A DNA stretch of 62,391 bases, taken from the NCBI GenBank assembly GCA_022842465.1, contig JALHPN010000022.1:1-62391 (forward strand), in the 5' to 3' direction. Under the pieces are notes generated by a model. The model saw nothing but the letters and a program-made list of their open reading frames with translations, was not told the DNA's origin and did not search any database. Both the position numbers and the translations under genes were made by a program. This document shows positions 1-8,617 of this stretch, one piece after another. Each line of letters starts with the position of its first letter. Position 1 is the first letter of the stretch. This stretch comes from Polyangiaceae bacterium (GTDB lineage Bacteria > Myxococcota_A > Polyangia > Polyangiales > Polyangiaceae).

Positions 1-1
1 C

Positions 2-157
2 GGCGCGGCGGGCGGCGGGCTCGGTCGTCCGGGGAAGGCGGGCGGCGGAAAGAGCGCGTTCGGCGGTGGAGGCGGCGGACCGCCGAAGGGCAAGGGCGCC
101 CCGAAGAAGGGCAAGGGCGGCGGCCGGAGCGGCCCGAAGAAGGGCAAGCGGCGCTGA
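2..157 (+). CDS. C-terminal tail of a Gly/Lys-rich basic protein (partial)
   Basis: The reading frame is open from the window edge to TGA at 155-157. It encodes about 51 residues of almost pure Gly, Lys, Pro and Arg, with repeats of the type PKKGKG and a final KKGKRR. Such basic, disordered tails are typical of RNA-binding proteins such as DEAD-box helicases of the RhlE type, but nothing diagnostic of the main domain lies inside the window, so the function is not assigned. The next gene starts 111 bases downstream on the same strand. Confidence 0.5.
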   Translation, partial: GAAGGGLGRPGKAGGGKSAFGGGGGGPPKGKGAPKKGKGGGRSGPKKGKRR

Positions 158-268
158 CCGACGCGTCGTTCCGAGCGGCCCGCATCTGCGTGGATGTGCG
201 GTGAAGGCTGCCGTCCGTCACCCGTTCGAAGGACGGGCAGGCGGGCGGAGTCACGATACGGTGAGGGG

Positions 269-2041
269 ATGCGCTCTTCACCTCGTCTCGTGCGCGCCGC
301 GTCGGCATGCGTGCTCGGAGCCCTCGCGGTCATCGCCTGCGCGACGGAGCCGCGCCAGGTGGTGATCGGAGAGCACGACCACGCGCGCGTCCGGCAAGAG
401 CTCTCGGCCGGTCAGCTCGAGGGGCTGAGCCTCGGCGACAAGGTCCTCTCCCTCACCTTCGACGACGGCCCCGGCGCACGCACCAGCGCGCTCTCGACGT
501 ACCTCAAGGACGAGAACATCCGCGCGACGTTCTTCGTCAACGGTCAGCGCATGATGCCCACGAAGGCGCCGCTGCCCGCGGGCTCGTACACGCCCCTCGG
601 CGACCCGGCCTACAAGACGCTGCTCGCGCAGCTCGTCGCCGACGGACACCTCGTCGCGAACCACACGACGACGCATCGCAACGCGACGCAGCTGAACGCG
701 ACCCAGCTCCTCGCCGAGCTCCAGCAGACGGACGATCTCATCGCACCCTACGTGCCGCCGAATCGCTTCCTCTTCCGCGCGCCGTTCGGCGCCTGGAGCG
801 CGGGTGCGTACAACAACCTCTCGGCGACGGCGATGAACAAGTACGTCGGCCCGATCGAGTGGGAAGCCGGCGGGTTCGACAACGACTATCCGAACAAGGC
901 CGCCGACTGGGCGTGCTTCCAGGGAATGCTCTACCAGGGGGCAGCCAAGGTGCAGCTCATCGCCGGCGCGCCGGGCTACGCGACGAGTGAACAGTGCGGC
1001 GCGGCCTACGTGAACGAGATCGATCAGTTCGGAAAAGGGATCGTCCTCATGCACGACCCCTACCCGGACGGCGCGATCCCGGGCGGCGGAAGCACGTTCG
1101 ACATGGTCAAGTACATGGTCCCCATCCTGAAGGCGAAGGGCTACACGTTCGTGCGCCTCGATGCCGTGCCGGCGATCGCGGCGCAGCTGCCCTGCGACGC
1201 GAGCTGCGTGACGTGCTCGGGGCCCGAGGCGACGCAGTGCACGTCGTGCGAAGGAGGGAAGTTCCTCGAGGCAGGCACCTGCAAGAGCTGCTCGGCGTGC
1301 CAGCCTGGCTCCTACGTCAGCGCCGCGTGCGCCGCGAACGCGGACACGGTCTGCGCCGCGTGCGACCCAGCCTGCACGACGTGCACGGCTGGAGGCAACG
1401 CCGCGTGCACCGCTTGCAAGGCCGGCCACTGGCTGAGCGGCACGACGTGCACGACGTGCACCGCGTGCGCGGCGGGGACTTACGCGTCGGCCGCGTGCAC
1501 CGCGGCGACGGACACGGTCTGCACGGCGTGTGACGCCGCGTGCACCGCCTGCACCGGTCCGACCGCGAACGACTGCGGTACGTGCGGCGCGGGCAGTTAC
1601 CTCACGAACGGTGGGTGCGCCGCGTGCTCGACGTGCGCGGCAGGCACCGCTCAGACGGCGGCGTGCACCCCGGCCGCGAACACGCTGTGCAGTCCCTGCG
1701 CGGCGGGCACGTGGGCGGCGGCGAACGCGACCTCCTGCACGAGCTGCGGCAGCTGCGACGACGGTGACGCGTGCACGACGGACGCCTGCGACGCGACGAA
1801 GGGCTGCACCCACGCCCCGATCGCGGGCTGCACGTCTGGCAGCGCGGAGGACGCCGGCTCGAGCGGCGGCGCCCCCGACGGATCGAGCGCCTCGGGCGAC
1901 CCGACCGCCGAGCCCGAGAGCGGATGCACCGTCGTGAGCGCGCAGGCGCCGGGGCGCGCGACCTCCCCCCTCGTGCTCCTCGGCGTGGTCGCCCTCCTCG
2001 CCTCCCGCCGCCGCTACCGCGGAGCCCATCCAGCCTCGTGA
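269..2041 (+). CDS. Polysaccharide deacetylase lipoprotein with Cys-rich repeats and MYXO-CTERM tail
   Basis: A 590-residue envelope protein. The start at 269 is chosen because GAGGGG lies just upstream and it gives a lipoprotein signal with VIAC at residues 21-24. Residues 60-300 form a NodB-type carbohydrate esterase domain: TFDDGPG at 63-69 carries the catalytic/metal Asp pair, NHTTTH at 131-136 the zinc His pair, and RAPFG at 170-174 the substrate-binding Arg motif. Such enzymes remove N- or O-acetyl groups from peptidoglycan or polysaccharide. Residues about 310-500 are a long array of CxxC repeats resembling furin-like/TNFR-type cysteine modules. The C-terminus has a Gly-Cys, a hydrophobic segment and RRRYR, a MYXO-CTERM-like sorting tail. 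The downstream lipoprotein gene begins 4 bases after the stop, so the two are probably co-transcribed. Confidence 0.9.
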   Translation: MRSSPRLVRAASACVLGALAVIACATEPRQVVIGEHDHARVRQELSAGQLEGLSLGDKVLSLTFDDGPGARTSALSTYLKDENIRATFFVNGQRMMPTKAPLPAGSYTPLGDPAYKTLLAQLVADGHLVANHTTTHRNATQLNATQLLAELQQTDDLIAPYVPPNRFLFRAPFGAWSAGAYNNLSATAMNKYVGPIEWEAGGFDNDYPNKAADWACFQGMLYQGAAKVQLIAGAPGYATSEQCGAAYVNEIDQFGKGIVLMHDPYPDGAIPGGGSTFDMVKYMVPILKAKGYTFVRLDAVPAIAAQLPCDASCVTCSGPEATQCTSCEGGKFLEAGTCKSCSACQPGSYVSAACAANADTVCAACDPACTTCTAGGNAACTACKAGHWLSGTTCTTCTACAAGTYASAACTAATDTVCTACDAACTACTGPTANDCGTCGAGSYLTNGGCAACSTCAAGTAQTAACTPAANTLCSPCAAGTWAAANATSCTSCGSCDDGDACTTDACDATKGCTHAPIAGCTSGSAEDAGSSGGAPDGSSASGDPTAEPESGCTVVSAQAPGRATSPLVLLGVVALLASRRRYRGAHPAS

Positions 2042-2045
2042 TCGG

Positions 2046-3179
2046 ATGGTGAGCGCACGTCATGGGTCGACGCTCGCCTTCGCGGCGGTCGCCCTGTCAG
2101 CCCTCGGCTGCCAGAGCTCGCCGAGAGGGCGCCCGGCAGACTCCCCGCCGAGACCGACGCCAGGAACGGCCGCACCGAGCGCGTCGCCGACGAGCCCGAG
2201 TCCGAGCCCCTACGCCGAGGCGCTCCTTCGCCGACGCCCCCAGATGGATTCGACGATCCTGTGGGGAGCTCCGGGGCAGAACCCGCCGACCACCCCGGTG
2301 CATCTCACCACCGACGGCACGGAGCTCTTCGTCGGCACCGGCGTCACGGGCGTTCGAGCCCTCCTCGCGACCACGGGGGCCGTGCAGCGGACCTTCGCTG
2401 CCGCACGATTCCCCCTTCTCGTGCACGAGGGGCGGTTGCTCGCGGTCACCGAGCGCGGCCTCTCCTGGTTTGCGCTGGAGGGGGGCGTGGAGCAGCCAGT
2501 CGAGATGCCAAGGGCCTCGGAGATCGCGTGCCACGAGGACGCGAGCCAGCACTGCGCCTTCGCGGCGCGTGCGGAGGTGGTCGCCGGGGTCATTCGCGTC
2601 GCGCACAAGCGACAGCTCTGCGTGTGGCTCGACGGTGGCGCGGCGATGGAATCACGCTGGGTCTGTCGAGGCGAAGCCGCGTTGCTGCGCATCGACGGCA
2701 GCGAGGCCAGGTCGATGCCCGAGCCGCCCTTGCCGGCGGCAGCTACGGCGGACGGCTACCACGCCACCTACCGGGACGCGGAGCTGCATCTCCGCTGGGA
2801 AGACAGTCGACCGTACCTCGACTACGCGAGCCCGACGGGCAGGAGGCGCTGGCCACTCCCGCCGACCACGGACGGTCGACTGGAGCCCAGCCTCGACGGA
2901 TCCGTGGTCGGTCTCTCGGCGCCGGAGGTCCCCGCGGGCAACGCGATGCTTCGGCGCAGTAGAATCTTCGATTTCAAAGTCGGGAGGCTGATCGAGCTCG
3001 AGGGGGCAACCGTGTCGCCGCTCCCGCCGTTCGTCGCCACGGCCGACACGCTGATCGTGAACCAGCTGAAGGAAGACGCGCTCGACGAGCCCACGCCGAC
3101 GATCACGGCCTACGATCGCGCGACCGGCAAGCGACGCTGGCGAGAGGTCCTGCGCCTGCCTCCACCTCCAGCCCGCTGA
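2046..3179 (+). CDS. Lipoprotein with PQQ-like beta-propeller character
   Basis: A 377-residue predicted lipoprotein with a lipobox ending at Cys22 (LGC), followed by a Pro/Ser/Thr-rich linker to about residue 60. The rest contains weak beta-propeller-like repeats. The clearest is near the C-terminus, where TAYDRATGKRRW matches the consensus of PQQ-like repeat blades. No catalytic motif is visible. It starts 4 bases after the polysaccharide deacetylase gene and is probably its operon partner. A structural or ligand-binding role at the cell surface is possible but only inferred. Confidence 0.75.
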   Translation: MVSARHGSTLAFAAVALSALGCQSSPRGRPADSPPRPTPGTAAPSASPTSPSPSPYAEALLRRRPQMDSTILWGAPGQNPPTTPVHLTTDGTELFVGTGVTGVRALLATTGAVQRTFAAARFPLLVHEGRLLAVTERGLSWFALEGGVEQPVEMPRASEIACHEDASQHCAFAARAEVVAGVIRVAHKRQLCVWLDGGAAMESRWVCRGEAALLRIDGSEARSMPEPPLPAAATADGYHATYRDAELHLRWEDSRPYLDYASPTGRRRWPLPPTTDGRLEPSLDGSVVGLSAPEVPAGNAMLRRSRIFDFKVGRLIELEGATVSPLPPFVATADTLIVNQLKEDALDEPTPTITAYDRATGKRRWREVLRLPPPPAR

Positions 3180-3183
3180 GGTC

Positions 3184-3196
3184 GCGCGCTTCGCGC
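3184..3196. terminator. Short GC hairpin between convergent genes
   Basis: GCGCG, a CTT loop and CGCGC form a perfect 5-bp stem in the 27-base gap between two convergent genes. There is no T-tract on either side, so it may be a weak bidirectional transcription end or nothing. Confidence 0.25.
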
Positions 3197-3206
3197 CTCC
3201 CGCTCG

Positions 3207-4328
3207 TCACCAGGCCACGCGCACCGGCGCGAGCCTCCGCTCGGTCGTCCCGTCGCCGAGCTGCCCGAACGCGTTCGCCCCCCAGCACGACAGCCCCCCA
3301 CCCTTCGTCAGCGCGCACGCGTGCTGCGTCGCGAGGCACATCTGGACGACGTCCCCGAGCGCCGGGACCTGGGCGGGACGCTCGTCGACGGAGCGCTTGC
3401 CGAGCCCGAGCTCCCCCTCCCCGTTGGCACCCCAGCAGCGGACCCCGCCGTCGAGTCCCACCGCGCACGTCGACGACTCGCCGCAGACGACCCTCGCCAC
3501 GTTCTTCAGCCCAGAGACCTCCGCGGGCTTCTTGTGGCTCTCCGTGTCCGGCTTCGTCCCGAGCTGCCCGGCGTCGTTCTGCCCCCAGCAGGCGACCTTC
3601 TTCTCCCTCGTCACGACGCACGCGTGCCGGTCGCCGGTCGCGACCTGGAGCGCTCCTCTGACCGAGGGCTTCCCGAAGATCCCCTTCGTCGCCCAGTCGC
3701 CCGTCCCCCAGCACGTCACGTCGCCCTTCGCGTCGAGCGCGCAGCCGTGCGAGAAGCCGGTCGCGATCTGCTTGAACTCGCCCTTCGGCGGCTGGCCGAT
3801 CACCGAAGCGTCCGCGCCCCAGCACGTGATGCCGGTCTTCGTCCGCGCGCAGACCATCGCGCCGCTCGCCGCGAGCTCCTCGACCTGCTCGACACCTGCA
3901 ACATACACGGGCTTCGACTTCTCGCGCACGGACCCGTCGTTGGCTATCCGACCGGTGCCCCAACACTTCACGCCGCTCGCGTCGGTGACCGCACAGCCGA
4001 ACTGCGAGCCGAGCGCGATCGTCTTCACCTTGCCGAGGCCCTCGATGGCCACGATGCGCTTGCGATCGCCGCCGCCGCCGTCGCCGAGCTCGCCCTTCTT
4101 GTCGTGGCCCCAGCAGCGCACGGCCCCCTCGGCGGTCGTCGCGCAGGTCGTGAAGTCACCGCAGTCGACCTGGACGGCGGGCCCCGCGGGCGGCGGCGGC
4201 GGCTCGGGCGCCGCCGTCACGGACGCGGGCGGCGCGGTGGCCGACGGCGACCTGGCCTCGCCGCCACAACCCACGACGCTCGAGACCACGGAGACCGCGA
4301 AGACGAGCGCTGCTCGCGCGCCGACCAT
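3207..4328 (-). CDS. RCC1-repeat lipoprotein
   Basis: A 373-residue lipoprotein with a signal ending at Cys21 (VGC) and a Pro/Ala/Ser linker to about residue 50. It is followed by seven repeats built around CWG, mostly in the form CWGxNxxGQLG preceded by ACALT-like segments. This is the RCC1 (regulator of chromosome condensation) propeller signature. In bacteria these proteins are surface or periplasmic beta-propellers of mostly unknown ligand. Every blade carries a conserved Cys pair, suggesting disulphide staples. It lies 21 bases downstream of the dnaJ-like gene on the same strand. Confidence 0.88.
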   Translation of the reverse strand: MVGARAALVFAVSVVSSVVGCGGEARSPSATAPPASVTAAPEPPPPPAGPAVQVDCGDFTTCATTAEGAVRCWGHDKKGELGDGGGGDRKRIVAIEGLGKVKTIALGSQFGCAVTDASGVKCWGTGRIANDGSVREKSKPVYVAGVEQVEELAASGAMVCARTKTGITCWGADASVIGQPPKGEFKQIATGFSHGCALDAKGDVTCWGTGDWATKGIFGKPSVRGALQVATGDRHACVVTREKKVACWGQNDAGQLGTKPDTESHKKPAEVSGLKNVARVVCGESSTCAVGLDGGVRCWGANGEGELGLGKRSVDERPAQVPALGDVVQMCLATQHACALTKGGGLSCWGANAFGQLGDGTTERRLAPVRVAW

Positions 4329-4349
4329 CTCCGCCGAGGATACACGGAC

Positions 4350-5336
4350 TCAGTCGGCGCCGAGGCCCGCTCTCACGTCGTCCGTCTCGTGCTTCGCGAT
4401 CTCGGCGAGGAGTCGCTCGACCTCGGCCGGCGGGGTGCCGCCGTCGAACGTCGGGATCCGGATCAAGAACCGGACGTAGAGATCGCCTGGCTCCTTGCCC
4501 TTCTTCCCGACCCCCTTGCCGCGCAGCCGGAGCACGGTCCCGCTCTGGGTTCCTGCCGGCACCTTCACGGTGACCGAGCCGTCGAACGTGGGAACCTTCA
4601 CCTTGCCGCCGCGGAACGCCTCCGTGAGCGTGATGGGGACGTCGAGCTCGAGATCGTCGCCTCTCCGCTGGAAGAGGGGGTGCGGCTGGACGTGGAGGAC
4701 GAGGACGAGATCGCCCGGTGGCCCCCCGCTCGACGACCGCGCGCCCTGCCCCGCGATGCGGACCCGGCTGCCTTCGTCCGCGCCCGGCGGGATCCGCACC
4801 GTGACCGGCTCGGGAGAGTCGGGCCGGCGGAGCTGGATGGTCGTGCCGCGGACGGCCGACGCGAAATCGATGGTGAGCTCCTGCTCGACGTCGCGTCCCC
4901 GGCTCGGCCCGCGCCGGCGTCCGCCGCGGCCGCCGAAGAGATCCGCGAACGGGTCGCCAGACGCCTCGTACTCGACGCTCCCGCCGGGCATCCCGCCGCC
5001 GAACAGATCCTCGAGGTTCACGCGCCCGCCGCCGAAGCCGGCCCCGGCCCCCGCGCCGCCCCCGCGCCCCTGCCACTGCCGGTAGGCTCGGGCCCGCTCG
5101 GCGTCGAAGCCCTCGCGGAGCGCGTCCTCGCCGAACTCGTCGTAGAGCTTTCGCTTCTCCGGATCGCTCAGCGTCTCGTAGGCCCGGTTGACGGTCTTGA
5201 ACTTACCCTCGGCGGAGGCGTTCCCCGGGTTCTTGTCGGGGTGGAGGTCCCGCGCGAGCTTGCGGTAGGCCTTCTTGATGGCGTCGGCGTCCGCGCCCTT
5301 CGGCACGCCGAGCACTGCGTAGAAGTCGTCCGCCAT
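4350..5336 (-). CDS. DnaJ/CbpA-type co-chaperone without zinc finger
   Basis: A 328-residue J-domain protein. Residues 4-70 form the J domain with the HPD motif at 32-34, which stimulates DnaK ATPase. A Gly/Phe-rich linker follows at about 85-130, then two DnaJ C-terminal beta domains that bind unfolded clients. The CxxCxGxG zinc-finger repeats of true DnaJ are absent, so it belongs to the CbpA (type II) class. No dnaK or grpE lies nearby. The start ATG at 5336 gives the normal J-domain N-terminus (MADDFYAVLGV). Confidence 0.92.
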   Translation of the reverse strand: MADDFYAVLGVPKGADADAIKKAYRKLARDLHPDKNPGNASAEGKFKTVNRAYETLSDPEKRKLYDEFGEDALREGFDAERARAYRQWQGRGGGAGAGAGFGGGRVNLEDLFGGGMPGGSVEYEASGDPFADLFGGRGGRRRGPSRGRDVEQELTIDFASAVRGTTIQLRRPDSPEPVTVRIPPGADEGSRVRIAGQGARSSSGGPPGDLVLVLHVQPHPLFQRRGDDLELDVPITLTEAFRGGKVKVPTFDGSVTVKVPAGTQSGTVLRLRGKGVGKKGKEPGDLYVRFLIRIPTFDGGTPPAEVERLLAEIAKHETDDVRAGLGAD

Positions 5337-5510
5337 GACGACCGCAAGCTAAGTCGACCCGACCCGCCCTGCAACGGGCGTGCTTGGTCGGCGCGAGGGG
5401 CGAAGGCCGCAGCCTGGGCGCCGGTAAGGCCGCGAAGAGGTGGAAAGATTCAAAAAGGGGTTGCGCCCCGGCCATCCGGACGTCATCACATGCTCCCTGT
5501 CGGGCCATGT

Positions 5511-5527
5511 GGGTGGCTTTTCCACCC
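5511..5527 (+). promoter_or_regulatory. Hairpin in the 5' leader of the vWA lipoprotein gene
   Basis: GGGTGG, a CTTTT loop and CCACCC make a perfect 6-bp stem 27 bases before the ATG at 5554. It sits in a comparatively A/T-rich leader (A and T runs around 5447-5460). It may affect leader stability or translation; a function is only inferred. Confidence 0.3.
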
Positions 5528-5553
5528 TCAGCCCAAACCGCCGGAGTCAGCAG

Positions 5554-6666
5554 ATGCGCAAAGGCTTCTTCGTCCTCGCACCGTTCGCCCTCGTCGCCGG
5601 CCTCCACGTCGCCTGCAGCAGCCCGCCGGAGAGGGCCACGTACGTCGCGCCGACGGCCGCGTCGAACACGGGCTTCGATACGACGCCTCCTCCGCAGCGC
5701 GACGGCGGAACCCAAGGGTGCTCCGAGTCGAAGACGGAGATCCAGCGCATCCCGGTCCTGATCGAGCTCGTCGTCGACGAGTCGGGCAGCATGAGCGGTG
5801 ACAGGTGGACCGCGGCGAGCAAGGCGCTCACCGCCGTCCTGCAGGACATGCAGACGACGGGTGACGCGGCGACCTTCGTCGGCGTCGCGCTCTACGGCTC
5901 CGGCGTGAACTCGGCGATCGGCCTCGATGCCATCACGAACCCGAGCCACTTCACGAAGCTGATGAACGCCGTGAAGAAGAACGAGCCCGGCGGCGGCGGC
6001 ACGGCGACCCTCGACGGCCTCGAAGAGGGCTACAACGAGGTCGAGACCTGGAAGCCGGCGCCGAACAGCGGGCTCGTCCTCGACGAGGCCAAGCGCATCG
6101 TCGTCCTCGTCTCCGACGGCGAGCCGAACGGCGGCGAGAGCGAGAAGAAGCAGTGCGAGGACCTCGCCGCCGAGAAGTTCGCGGAGGCGAGCCCGATCCA
6201 GACCTTCGCGATCGGCATCGGCGAGTTCCCGGCGACGAACAGCTTCGGCTACGACCCCGTCTTCATGGGCCGCATGGCCGTGAAGGGCGGCACGGCTCCG
6301 GCGGGCTGCAACCCGGCGGCGAAGTCGATCGCCGGCGTCTGCCACTTCCAGGTCACGCCGGGCCAGAGCGTGGCGGCGACGCAGCAGGCGCTCGTCGACG
6401 CGTTCAACAAGATCCGCGCGCTCGCGGCCTCCTGCGAGTTCTCCTTCGAGGTCAACGACCAGACGGACCTCTCGAACGTCTTGGTCGAGATCACCGACAA
6501 GGACGGCACCAAGACGCCGGTCGACAAGGACGCCGACAACGGCTGGTCCTTCGACGACGAGAACAACCCGACCCGCATCATCCTCAAGGGTGACGCGTGC
6601 TCGGCGAGCAGCGGCACCGTGTCCGGGCGCGTCGACGTCATCGTCGGCTGCCGCGGCGCGAACTGA
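5554..6666 (+). CDS. von Willebrand factor A domain lipoprotein
   Basis: A 370-residue lipoprotein. The ATG at 5554 is preceded by CGGAG and yields a signal ending HVAC (Cys21). Residues about 68-300 are a vWA domain. The MIDAS metal site is visible as DESGS at 75-79, with a later Thr in GTATLDG and Asp in VSDGEPNG. Such domains bind protein ligands through Mg2+ or Mn2+. Several Cys residues in the C-terminal part suggest disulphides. This kind of surface vWA lipoprotein is common and multiplied in Polyangiales genomes. The partner is unknown. Confidence 0.88.
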   Translation: MRKGFFVLAPFALVAGLHVACSSPPERATYVAPTAASNTGFDTTPPPQRDGGTQGCSESKTEIQRIPVLIELVVDESGSMSGDRWTAASKALTAVLQDMQTTGDAATFVGVALYGSGVNSAIGLDAITNPSHFTKLMNAVKKNEPGGGGTATLDGLEEGYNEVETWKPAPNSGLVLDEAKRIVVLVSDGEPNGGESEKKQCEDLAAEKFAEASPIQTFAIGIGEFPATNSFGYDPVFMGRMAVKGGTAPAGCNPAAKSIAGVCHFQVTPGQSVAATQQALVDAFNKIRALAASCEFSFEVNDQTDLSNVLVEITDKDGTKTPVDKDADNGWSFDDENNPTRIILKGDACSASSGTVSGRVDVIVGCRGAN

Positions 6667-6733
6667 CGCCTCACACGCACCTCGTCCGATCCTGACAGCC
6701 TCGCGCAGAGAGACCGCGTAGTCTCTCTGCGCG

Positions 6734-7882
6734 ATGTCCTTTGTGACCTGGCGACGAACGAGCCTCTCGGGCTGCGCGCTGCTCGCCGCCGTCGTGCTCG
6801 CGTGCCATCCGACGGGCCCTTCGGAGACGCGCCCGGAGTCCGAGGGCGGCGCCGCCGCGCGAGCGGCCGCCGGGAGGACGACGCCCGCGCCCACGGAGGC
6901 GGGCCTCTCGACGACCACGGACGGTGGGCGCCTCGACGCGACCGTCCGCGCCGCGGTCGATGCCGGACCGCCTCCCCCTCTCAGCGATCCGATGTCGCTC
7001 CACGCGGACTCGCGCGACGGCCTGCTCGCCCTCTTCTCGATCCGGAAGTTCACCGAGCAGGAGGGCAAGGTCGTCATGGCCGACAGCTTCCTCCGCGGCG
7101 CCTTCGGCACGGACGGCCCGGGCAAGATCAGCCAGGGCAACAAGGCCCTCGCCGTCCACACGATCGCGAAGGAGCAGTGCCTCGCCGGGCTGAAGGACGT
7201 CGTGCTCCAGACGCCCGAGCAGAAGGAGCTCTGCGGCGCCGAGAACATGGTGCCGGTCTGGACCAAGGGGAAGAAGGCCTGGTTCTGCATCGACATCTTC
7301 GAGTTCCCGAACAAAGCGTGCGAGCTCCCCGTCGTCTGGGCGCCGCCGACCTGGGACAAGAAGATCTGCGAGCTCCAGGGCAAGCGCCTCTGCTCGGACA
7401 TCGAGTGGAACATCTCGTGTCGCGGCGACCCCGAAGGTGGCCCCGACCGACGCTACGCCTACGGCGACACCCTCGATCTCGACGCCTGTCACACGAACCG
7501 CGTCCGCCGCGCGACGCCGGCATGCCGCGCGAAGGACGCGAAGACGGCCTGGGAGACGTGCGCCACGGAGACGGAGCCATCGGGCGCGTACCCGCGGTGT
7601 CGATCGCGCTTCGGCGTGTTCGACCAGCACGGCAACGTCGCGGAGGTCATGATGCGCCGCGAGGGCGAGAAGGTGCTCACCCAGCTGAAGGGCAGCGCCT
7701 GGTTCTATCGGGACCTCGCGCGCGAGCCCGACAAGCCCATCCCCGAGACGACGAAGGACAAGAACGGCGCGTACCCCGACCACTGCAACTTCGACCCGCG
7801 CTGGCACGTCGAGGACTACGAGAAGGGCGCGTGGCACGTGAACTACCACCTCGGGTTTCGCTGCTGCAAATCGATCCCGTGA
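6734..7882 (+). CDS. Lipoprotein with formylglycine-generating-enzyme (SUMF1) fold
   Basis: A 382-residue lipoprotein with a lipobox ending LAC at residue 24 and a linker to about 90. The second half has the ordered motifs of the FGE-sulfatase family: a FCIDIFEFPN strand, GKRLCSDIEW, YAYGD, FDQHGNVAEV, LKGSAWF and a final GFRCC. In sulfatase-modifying factors this fold oxidises a Cys to formylglycine; many bacterial members are only lectin-like binding proteins. The catalytic Cys pair of true FGE cannot be placed with confidence here, so a binding role is equally possible. No sulfatase gene lies nearby. Confidence 0.8.
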   Translation: MSFVTWRRTSLSGCALLAAVVLACHPTGPSETRPESEGGAAARAAAGRTTPAPTEAGLSTTTDGGRLDATVRAAVDAGPPPPLSDPMSLHADSRDGLLALFSIRKFTEQEGKVVMADSFLRGAFGTDGPGKISQGNKALAVHTIAKEQCLAGLKDVVLQTPEQKELCGAENMVPVWTKGKKAWFCIDIFEFPNKACELPVVWAPPTWDKKICELQGKRLCSDIEWNISCRGDPEGGPDRRYAYGDTLDLDACHTNRVRRATPACRAKDAKTAWETCATETEPSGAYPRCRSRFGVFDQHGNVAEVMMRREGEKVLTQLKGSAWFYRDLAREPDKPIPETTKDKNGAYPDHCNFDPRWHVEDYEKGAWHVNYHLGFRCCKSIP

Positions 7883-7918
7883 GCTGACGCGACAAGCGCC
7901 GGTCCCCCGTCGCCCGAA

Positions 7919-7933
7919 GCGCCACGCTGGCGC
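7919..7933. terminator. Perfect inverted repeat after the SUMF1-fold gene
   Basis: GCGCCA, CGC loop, TGGCGC forms a perfect 6-bp stem 36 bases after the stop codon of the upstream gene. No T-tract follows, so termination is a guess. Confidence 0.3.
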
Positions 7934-8002
7934 AACGGAAGTGTGCGAGGCCCGATTTTCCGGCGTGCTGCGCTGCGCACGCCTCTTGCTCGAGGGCGCC
8001 GC

Positions 8003-8617
8003 ATGTCCGCCTCGCTGCGCTCCTTCGCCTCGTCCCTCCTCGTCCTCGCCTCGCTCGCGGGATGCTCTGGCTCCACGTCCGACGTGAAGGATCCCTTCGG
8101 CCGCGACCCCGCTCCGACGACGACCGACACGGGAGGCACGACCCCCTCGCCGACGGCGGGTGCGAGGGAGACGGACTCGCCCGGCGCCACGGAGACGCCG
8201 GAGACCCCGGCGGCGGGGGACGACGATCCGAACGCGCCGCTCCGGATCAAGAACGTCTCCTTCACGCTCTCGGGGAGCACGGGCGGCGGATGGCAGGGCG
8301 TCGACGTGACGTTCACCGTCGAGAAGAAGACCGGCCTCGCGATCGATCGCGTCCAGGAGGTCTCGGTCACGTTCGACGGGGAGAAGCGCACCTTCCCGAT
8401 CACGTGCGCGGGGACCTGGTTCGAGCTGTACGCGTCGCGGGTCATCACCCTGAACGTCGACGACAGCGGCGCGTCCTCGCAGGTGGCGCTCGGCTGCGGC
8501 GCCAGCTCGGTCACGAACGGGACCACGAAGCCGTGGGGGGAGAGCGTGACGATCGAGCTCCGAGGTCTCCTCTCCGACGCGACCCCCTGGCGCGCGAAGG
8601 GGACAGGGTCGCGATGA
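8003..8617 (+). CDS. Small lipoprotein, tandem paralogue 1
   Basis: A 204-residue lipoprotein. The ATG at 8003 (after CGAGGG) gives a short signal ending LAGC (Cys21), followed by a DPFGRDP motif and a Thr/Pro-rich linker. The folded part carries IKNVSFTLSG, VDVTFTVEKKTGLAIDRVQ and VSVTFDGEKRTF. I do not recognise the family. The next gene encodes a protein with the same block order, so the two arose by duplication. Its stop codon overlaps the start of the next gene (ATGA), indicating translational coupling. Confidence 0.75.
   Translation: MSASLRSFASSLLVLASLAGCSGSTSDVKDPFGRDPAPTTTDTGGTTPSPTAGARETDSPGATETPETPAAGDDDPNAPLRIKNVSFTLSGSTGGGWQGVDVTFTVEKKTGLAIDRVQEVSVTFDGEKRTFPITCAGTWFELYASRVITLNVDDSGASSQVALGCGASSVTNGTTKPWGESVTIELRGLLSDATPWRAKGTGSR

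Noticed and set aside
6734..7882. Target gene of a diversity-generating retroelement (FGE fold plus an RT in the window)
   Set aside because: The RT lies 27 kb away, no template repeat was seen near it, and no adenine-biased variable repeat was noticed at the 3' end of this gene. A systematic repeat search was not possible.
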